Assembly: GCA_963766195.1 (NCBI GenBank)
Contig: CAVXYY010000005.1
Location: 1,042,845 to 1,106,844, forward strand
Origin: JAHEFT01 sp963766195
GTDB taxonomy: Bacteria > Pseudomonadota > Gammaproteobacteria > Xanthomonadales > SZUA-36
Length of the DNA stretch: 64,000 nucleotides
Reading direction: 5' to 3'
Under the pieces are notes generated by a model. That model made no database searches. It had not been told where the DNA came from and saw only the letters and a program-made list of their open reading frames with translations. This document shows positions 57,863-64,000 of this stretch, piece after piece (the first letter of the stretch is position 1; the number at the start of each line of letters is the position of its first letter). The position numbers and the translations under genes are program-made.

Positions 57863-58640
57863 ATGTCTTACCTGGACGATCTGTTTTCATTGCAAGGATA
57901 AAACCGCCGTGGTCATCGGCGGCACCGGCGAGCTTTGCGGAGCGATGGCATCGGCCCTGGCCGGCGCCGGAGCCGAGGTTGTCCTGGTCGGCCGCAGCCC
58001 GGAAAAAGCCGCTGCCCGGCTGGAAAAAATCCACGCCGTGGGCGGTAAGGGTTATTTCATCGCCGCCGATATCCTGTCTCGTGACGGCCTGCAACAACTG
58101 CTGTCCGATGTCATCGAAAAATCGGGGCGATGCGACATACTGATCAACGGCGCCGGCGTCAATGCGCCTACCCCGTTCCTGGAAATTCCCGAAGAGGAGT
58201 ACGATCGTATTTTCGCCGTCAATACCAAGGCGGTGTTCCTGGCCTGCCAGGTCTTTGGAAAGTATTTCCTCGATAATGGAATATCCGCTTCGATCATCAA
58301 CATGGGCTCCATGTCCGGCGTGATCCCGTTGTCACGGGTATTCACCTACTCCATGACCAAGGCGGCGGTGCACAACATTTCCCGCAACCTGGCCCGCGAA
58401 TGGGCAACGCAAAACATTCGCGTCAATACCCTGGTGCCGGGGTTTTTTCCCGCGGAACAGAACCGCAAGGTCCTGACCCCGGAACGGGTGGAACAGATCA
58501 TGGGCCATACCCCGATGAAGCGGTTCGGCGAAGCCGAGGAACTCAGCGGCGTGACCTTGCTGCTGGCCTCCATGCAGGCTCCGTTCATTACCGGCGAGGA
58601 GATCATCGTCGACGGCGGCTACACGGCGATGACCATCTGA
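57863..58640 (+). CDS. SDR oxidoreductase, probable fructuronate (mannonate) reductase (frameshifted)
   Basis: About 259 residues. The NAD(P) site AVVIGGTGELCGAMA is reached after a one-base insertion near 57900 that splits off the first 12 residues (MSYLDDLFSLQG). The SDR catalytic YSMTKAA with the preceding serine (NMGSMSG) is complete, and the C-terminal GEEIIVDGGYT is standard. Between tagaturonate epimerase and mannonate dehydratase genes it is best read as the fructuronate-to-mannonate reductase that replaces UxuB in some bacteria; other sugar-acid reductions are possible. Confidence 0.78.
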
Positions 58641-58667
58641 TTGAAACTGAATAGAACAGGAAATTCA

Positions 58668-59910
58668 ATGAAACTCGAAAAATACAGCTTTGGCATGGGT
58701 GATCGCTTTCTTCACCAGGGAGTCGCCCAATTGCAGGCAATCGTGAACGCCAGGAACGCAGGGGTCGATATTACGCCCGTCTGGAACAAGTCCAACCGCG
58801 AGCACCAGATTGTCGGCACCGAGCCGGACAGCCTGCGCCAGGAGGCGGATGACGCCGTGAAGGCGCTCGGCTGGCAGTCCAATTACCGTGTCGATGCCGA
58901 TCACATCAACCTGGCCACGGTCGATCGCTTTCTGCATTGCAGCGACTTTTTCACCATCGACGTCGGCGACGCCATCGGCGAGGCGGCCAGTGATGCGGAT
59001 ATCGCCGCATTTCGTCGAGCGCCACGGCAAGTACATCGGCCAGCTGAACATTCCGGGCGCCGGCACGTTTGAAGTCACGCAGGGAACCCTCGAAGCGGTT
59101 GCCAGGACGTTCCTGAAGGCCGTGCAGAATGCCGGCGTCATCTACCGCCATATCGTCGAGCAGCGCGGCGCCGACTTCATCCCCGAGGTTTCGATGGATG
59201 AAACGGCGAACCCGCAGACACCGCTGGAGCTGTTCTTCATCCTCGCGGCGATTGCCGACGAAGGCATCCCGGCGCAGACCATCGCGCCGAAATTCACCGG
59301 GCGCTTCAACAAGGGCGTGGACTACGTCGGCGACGTCGCGCAGTTCGAAAAAGAATTCAACGACGACCTGGCCACCATCGCCTTTGCGATCTCGGAATTC
59401 GGACTGCCCGACAACCTGAAGCTCAGCATCCATTCCGGCTCCGACAAATTTTCGATCTACGGACCGATCCGCGATGCCCTGAGGCGCACCGGCGCCGGCG
59501 TCCACGTCAAAACCGCCGGCACCACCTGGCTCGAGGAATTGATCGGCCTGGCCGAAGCCGGCGGCGAGGGCCTGGTGATCGCGAAGGAAGTCTATGCGAA
59601 GTCGCTGGAGCACATGGATGCCCTGTGCAAACCGTACGCCACGGTGATCGATATCGATGACGACCGGCTCCCGACTGCGGAAACGGTGAACGCCTGGACC
59701 GGCGAGCAATACGCCCGGGCCTTACGGCACAACCAGGCCGACCCGCTGTACAACCTGCATTTGCGCCAATTGCTGCACGTCGGTTACAAGGTCGCGGCGC
59801 AGATGGGTGACCGTTATTACGCGGCGCTGAGAAAATACGAATCGGATGTCTCGCGCAACGTGACTGAAAACCTGTGGGCACGTCATATCAAGCCCCTGTT
59901 TATCGATTGA
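58668..59910 (+). CDS. uxaE: Tagaturonate epimerase family protein (frameshifted)
   Basis: About 414 residues. The opening KYSFGMGDRFLHQG, PVWNKSNREHQIVGT, DADHINLATVDRF, then KFTGRFNKGVDYVGD and SIHSGSDKFSIYGPI match UxaE, which interconverts D-tagaturonate and D-fructuronate and so lets galacturonate enter the glucuronate route. A frame change near 59010 (an extra T) divides it. ATG 58668 follows an AGGAA site. It is downstream of the SDR gene by 27 bp and ahead of gnd by 35 bp, in one operon. Confidence 0.85.
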
Positions 59911-59945
59911 AACCTTGCCAGAATATAGGACTGAATGGAACCATT

Positions 59946-61415
59946 ATGAATTCCTCAGAAAAGAAATGTGATATCGGCCTGATCGGCCTCGCCGTGATGG
60001 GCGAAAACCTGGTTCTGAACATGGAGAGCCACGGATTCCAGGTGGCCGTGTTCAACCGCACCACCAGCAAGGTCGACGACTTCATGGATGGCCGCGCCAA
60101 GGGCAAGAACATCGTTGGCTGCCACAGCATCGAAGAACTGGTCGCCAACCTCGAGCGCCCGCGCAAGGTGTTCCTGCTGGTCAAGGCCGGCGCCGCGGTC
60201 GACGCCTTTATCGATTCCATCATTCCGCACCTCGAACCCGGCGACATCATCATCGATGGCGGCAACTCGCACTTCCCCGACACCATCCGGCGCACGGCCT
60301 ACGTGGAGAGCAAGGGCCTGCTGTACATCGGCACCGGCGTGTCCGGCGGCGAGGAAGGCGCGCTCAAGGGCCCATCGATCATGCCGGGCGGTTCGGCCGC
60401 GGCCTGGCCCCACGTCAAGGAGATTTTCCAGTCCATCGCGGCCAAGGTCGACGATGGTTCGCCCTGCTGCGAATGGCTCGGCAACGACGGCGCCGGCCAT
60501 TTCGTGAAGATGGTGCACAACGGCATCGAGTACGGCGACATGCAGATGATCTGCGAAGCCTATGCGCTGATGCGCAACGTGCTGGGCATGCCGCCCGCTG
60601 AAATCTCGGCCGTGTTCGGCGAATGGAACGAGGGCGAACTGGACAGTTACCTGATCGAAATCACCCGCGACATCCTGGCCAAGACCGATGATGAAACCGG
60701 CAAGCCGATGGTCGACGTGATCATGGACAAGGCCGGCCAGAAAGGCACCGGCCGCTGGACCTCAGTGACCGCGCTGGATCTCGGCGTGCCGGCGCAGACC
60801 ATCGCGGAGGCCGTGTTCGCCCGCGCCCTCAGCGCCATCAAGGATGAGCGGCTGGTCGCGGCCAGAACACTGACCGGCCCGGGCGCACAATTCACCGGCG
60901 ACAAAACAGGTGTTCCTCGAGCAACTGCGCCAGGCGCTGTTTGCCTCGAAGATCTGCTCCTACGCCCAGGGTTACCAGTTGATGCGCGCGGCAGCCGACG
61001 AGTACGAGTGGGACCTGAACTACGGCGAGATCGCGCTGATGTGGCGTGGCGGCTGCATCATCCGCGCCCAGTTCCTGCGGCAACATCAAGGAAGCCTACG
61101 ACAACAACCCGGGCCTGCAGAACCTGCTGCTGGACGACTATTTCAAGGACGCGATCGAGAAGCAGCCAGTTGGCCTGGCGCAAAGTGATCGCCACGGCCG
61201 TGAAGCACGGCGTTCCGGTGCCCGCCTTCAGTTCGGCCCTGGCCTATTACGACGGTTACCGCAGCGCCGTGCTGCCGGCCAACCTGCTGCAGGCCCAGCG
61301 CGACTATTTCGGCGCCCACACCTATGAGCGTGTCGACAAGCCGGCCGGCGAGTATTTCCATACCAACTGGACCGGCCGCGGCGGCGACACCGTGTCGACC
61401 ACCTACAACGTTTGA
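59946..61415 (+). CDS. gnd: 6-phosphogluconate dehydrogenase, decarboxylating (frameshifted three times)
   Basis: About 489 residues after joining. The NADP site IGLIGLAVMGENLVLNM, the substrate motifs GTGVSGGEEGALKGPSIMPGG and the catalytic lysine/asparagine in HFVKMVHNGIEYGDMQ are all present. Frame changes near 60905, 61080 and 61165 cut the C-terminal helical domain, but every piece is conserved (WRGGCIIRAQFL, LLLDDYF, the final THYN-like TTYNV). It makes ribulose 5-phosphate, CO2 and NADPH. Its place among hexuronate genes may supply NADPH or handle gluconate. Confidence 0.92.
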   Translation: MNSSEKKCDIGLIGLAVMGENLVLNMESHGFQVAVFNRTTSKVDDFMDGRAKGKNIVGCHSIEELVANLERPRKVFLLVKAGAAVDAFIDSIIPHLEPGDIIIDGGNSHFPDTIRRTAYVESKGLLYIGTGVSGGEEGALKGPSIMPGGSAAAWPHVKEIFQSIAAKVDDGSPCCEWLGNDGAGHFVKMVHNGIEYGDMQMICEAYALMRNVLGMPPAEISAVFGEWNEGELDSYLIEITRDILAKTDDETGKPMVDVIMDKAGQKGTGRWTSVTALDLGVPAQTIAEAVFARALSAIKDERLVAARTLTGPGAQFTGDKTGVPRATAPGAVCLEDLLLRPGLPVDARGSRRVRVGPELRRDRADVAWRLHHPRPVPAATSRKPTTTTRACRTCCWTTISRTRSRSSQLAWRKVIATAVKHGVPVPAFSSALAYYDGYRSAVLPANLLQAQRDYFGAHTYERVDKPAGEYFHTNWTGRGGDTVSTTYNV

Positions 61416-61425
61416 AGGAGTTGAA

Positions 61426-62511
61426 ATGAGGTCACTGAATATTCCGCAAAGACGACTGCCAACTGGATCTTCTGTCGCTCGGCGCACTGGTGCACCGCCT
61501 GGATCCGGGCGTGATCCCGTTCCGCAAGGCCCGCGCGGTGGATATCCACGTGTCCGGTGGTGAATACAACGTCGCGGCCGGCTTGTCCGACTGCTTTGGC
61601 CTGAACACCGGCATCGCCAGCGCCATGGTCGATTACGGCATCGGCGAACTGGTGGAAACCCGGGTCCGGGAGATGGGCGTCAAGCCGTTCTTCAAGCGCT
61701 TCGAGCACAACGGTGTCAACGGCCCCAATATCGCCACGGTCTACAGCGACCGCGGCTACGGCGTGCGCCCGCCGGTGGTGTTCTACAACCGCGCCAACGA
61801 GGCGGGCGCCATGCTCAAGGCCGGTGACTTCGACTGGGATGAGATTTTCGGCCAGGGCGTGCGCTGGTTCCACTCGGGCGGTATTTACGCCGCGCTTTCC
61901 GCCACCACGTCCGGCCTGATCATCGAGGCCATGAAGGCGGCCAAGAAACACGGCGCCATCACCTCCTTCGACCTGAACTACCGGCCAAAACTGTGGGCGC
62001 CGATCGGCGGGCTGGAGCAGGCCCAGAAGACCTTCCGCGCCATCGTGGAACATGTCGATGTGCTGCTCGGCAACGAGGAAGACCTGCAACTCGGCCTGGG
62101 AATCGAAGGGCCAGGACGTGGAGTCCTCGTCCAAACTCGACACCCGGGCGTTCTTCGGCATGATCGAGCAGGTCACAGATGAGTTTCCCAATATCCAGGC
62201 CGTCGCCACGACGCTGCGCGAAGTGGAGAACAGCAATCGCCACCAGTGGGGCGCGGTGGTGTGGTGCCAGGGTGAAGCAGGCCATCAGCCCGGTGCGCGA
62301 ACTGGGCGTGATCGACCGCATCGGCGGCGGCGACGGTTTCGCCACCGGCCTGATCTACGGTTTCCTGGACGGGCGCAGCCTCGACGAAACCGTGCGGCTG
62401 GGCTGGGCGCACGGCGCCCTGCTGACCACCTTCCCCGGCGACACCACCATGGCGAAACTGCACGAGGTGGAAGCCTTTGCCAAGGGCGGATCGGCCCGGG
62501 TGCAGAGGTAA
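61426..62511 (+). CDS. kdgK: PfkB-family sugar kinase, probable 2-keto-3-deoxygluconate kinase (frameshifted three times)
   Basis: About 360 residues. After an N-terminal frame change near 61450 the sugar-binding part reads HVSGGEYNVAAGLSDCFG, with SFDLNYRPKLW in the middle. The ATP/catalytic segment is DRIGGGDGFATGLIYGF, where the second aspartate is the base. Other shifts lie near 62107 and 62270. It would phosphorylate KDG to KDPG, the last specific step of hexuronate breakdown. It begins 10 bp after gnd with an AAGGAG site. Confidence 0.85.
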
Positions 62512-62534
62512 CCGGTCAGTAGAGGAGAACGAGA

Positions 62535-63200
62535 ATGACCGCTGCACTGGCAACCCTGCAAAGACACAGAAATGTTCTGCTGATCGATGTGGTGTTGCTG
62601 GTCGCGTTGTACCTGGTACCCAGCTTTCTCACATGCACTGCGTTGCCCCTGTACATGCTCGAGCCCATGCGGGTTGCCTTGATCGTCGCGCTGCTGTTCA
62701 CCAACCGGGCAAACACCTACTTTATCGCGGTGACCATCCCGCTGGTCTCGTCCTGGTTACGGGCCACCCGGAGCCGCTCAAGGCGGTGCTGATGGGCATC
62801 GAGTTTTCGATGCTGGTGGCATCCTACGGTTACCTGGCACGGGCTCCGCATTCCGGCCTTTGCGGCGTTGACCGCCGCTATCCTGCTCGGCAAGGTGGTC
62901 TATTACACGCTGAAGTCAGTTGCGCTGGGTGCCGGCTGGCTCACCGGCAACCTGATTTCGACGCCCCTCCAAACCCAACTGGTTCTTGCCGTCGGAACTG
63001 CCGCGGTCTTTGGTCTCATCGAGTACTATCGGGTGAGAAACCCGCATAGAGTGATCTGGGCAACTACCGGTCACAGGGAGCCGTCAGCCGAGGCGGTTAG
63101 CGGAGGGTCGGAGCCCTTTTTTATCGATGTTCGGCCAGGCCTTCGTCGATGTCCACGCCGTGACCGGTTGCCTCGCCGGGCAGCAGGTAGCCGTCTTTAA
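62535..63200 (+). CDS. Integral membrane protein of the hexuronate operon (frameshifted; 3' end unclear)
   Basis: About 170-220 residues. Five or six helices can be followed through frame changes near 62750 and 62845: VLLIDVVLLVALYLVPSF, RVALIVALLF, YFIAVTIPLV, then LKAVLMGIEFSMLVASYGYL and TQLVLAVGTAAVFGLIEYY. I do not recognise the family. The start ATG at 62535 follows a GGAG site. The frame runs to 63200, but the tail after RNPHR does not look real, and a stop near 63040 is likely. It might help uptake or membrane energetics; this is inference only. Confidence 0.55.
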
Positions 63201-63999
63201 ACGAGTAGGCGTGCGGAAAGAAGCCGTTGGTCAGCTCGGTGTGGTGCATGTATTCCTGGAATACCGGAGTTTGGGAATGGGATCTATCCAGGTGTAGGGC
63301 CGCGCCCATGCACACCGGAGACAAATCGGACGCCCCGTGACTGCCTGAACGGACATGGTGCAGGCTGGCGAAATCCTTTTCAGGTGAGTGATGCCGCCGG
63401 CGTGGACAACCGTGGTGCGGATGTAGTCGATGAGTTGTTGTTCGATCAACTCCTTGCAATCCCAGATGGAATTGAAGACTTCACCCACGGCCAAGGGCGT
63501 TGTCGTATGTTCGCGGATCAGGCGGAATGCCGCCTGGTTCTCGGCCGCGACGGGGTCTTCCAGCCAGAATAAATGATACGGCTCGAGCGACTTCCCCAGC
63601 CGGCCCGCCTCGATCGGGGTCAGCCGGTGGTGCACGTCGTGCAGCAGGTGCAGATCATCTCCAAATTCAACCCTGAGTGCTTCAAACAGCTTCGGAATGT
63701 GGTTAAGGTAACGTTCCGTGCTCCAGGTATGTTCACCCGGTAAATCGGAGTCCGCCGGTTCATAGTAGGCTTTGCCCTTTGAAACCCCGTAGGCGCTGTC
63801 CAGGCCTGGAATACCCGTCTGGGCCCGGGATGGCTTTGAAGCCAAGTTCTTTATACCTGGCGACTTCACTGGCCGTTTCGCCGAGATCCCTGCCGTTGGC
63901 GTGACAATAGACCATCACGCCTTCGCGGCTCTTGCCGCCCAGCAGTTGATACAAAGGCATGCCCTTGCTGACCTTCGCCTTGATATCCCACAACGCGGT
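63121..63999 (-). CDS. manD: D-mannonate dehydratase (ManD/RspA, enolase superfamily), 5' part outside window, frameshifted
   Basis: The visible C-terminal two thirds run from ALWDIKAK at the window edge. LLHDVHHRLTPIEA, WLEDPVAAENQAAFRLIR, TTTPLAVGEVFNSIWDC and VVHAGGITHLKRI are the metal-ligand and acid/base strands of ManD, which dehydrates D-mannonate to KDG. Shifts lie near 63833 and 63380. The frame stops after GVDIDEGLAEHR, roughly 20 residues before the usual ManD end, so the C-terminus is truncated or another indel is present. It is convergent with the membrane-protein gene and completes the hexuronate route. Confidence 0.88.
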
Positions 64000-64000
64000 A

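Overview
The window looks like a chromosomal stretch of a free-living, aerobic, heterotrophic gammaproteobacterium with moderately high GC. The evidence is a set of gene families typical of that class (DUF1302/DUF1329 outer-envelope proteins, AidB, PdxB, a Kdo kinase, a heptosyltransferase, an S-box-controlled metB and a gammaproteobacterial-type REP doublet). Arylsulfatase and hexuronate genes would suit a marine or sediment habitat. No rRNA, CRISPR array, phage or integrase was seen. I cannot name the genus. At least 18 otherwise well-conserved genes are split by one or more single-base frameshifts. This looks more like indel error in a draft or long-read assembly than mass gene decay, so these genes are annotated across the shifts.

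Layout. 1-10.7 kb (+): DUF1302, DUF1329, YCF48-like, RND/MMPL permease, fatty acyl-CoA ligase, AidB and a sulfatase, a probable module for hydrophobic substrates. 10.8-16.4 kb (-): a packed five-gene operon of MetF-like reductase, DmdA/GcvT-like demethylase, O-acetylhomoserine sulfhydrylase, alpha/beta hydrolase and NADP-glutamate dehydrogenase. It suggests folate-linked demethylation feeding methionine synthesis. A 268-bp element that folds as a three-way junction lies directly upstream. 16.9-21.9 kb (+): LysE exporter, TPR protein, CarD regulator, membrane protein, GNAT and an unknown gene. 21.9-25.0 kb (-): a saccharopine-dehydrogenase-like gene, then moaB, thioesterase, YhhN and a coupled 55-residue protein. 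25.2-29.0 kb (+): cardiolipin synthase and an M28 peptidase.

29.0-33.1 kb (-): three genes joined by ATGA overlaps encode a b6-type cytochrome b, a Rieske protein and an eight-heme cytochrome c with TPRs. Together they form a candidate non-canonical quinol-cytochrome c oxidoreductase. 33.2-38.6 kb (-): flavin monooxygenase, Tat-exported FAD oxidoreductase, DUF779 and aldehyde dehydrogenase. 38.7-45.5 kb: phosphonopyruvate decarboxylase, ICMT-like methyltransferase, PhnW-like aminotransferase and DUF6165, then a REP doublet, a SAM-I riboswitch with metB, and two lipopolysaccharide-core genes. This suggests aminoethylphosphonate production near surface-glycan genes.

45.5-55.2 kb: small enzymes, a two-gene outer-membrane/periplasmic operon, cyclophilin, DMT transporters, a membrane protein whose 3' end overlaps three tandem palindromes, a DUF6502 gene, a HEXXH protein, tRNA-Arg(CCT) and RidA. 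55.1-64 kb: pdxB, then a divergent hexuronate locus (LarA-like protein against SDR, tagaturonate epimerase, 6-phosphogluconate dehydrogenase and KDG kinase, plus a convergent mannonate dehydratase). A perfect LacI-family operator lies between the divergent promoters.
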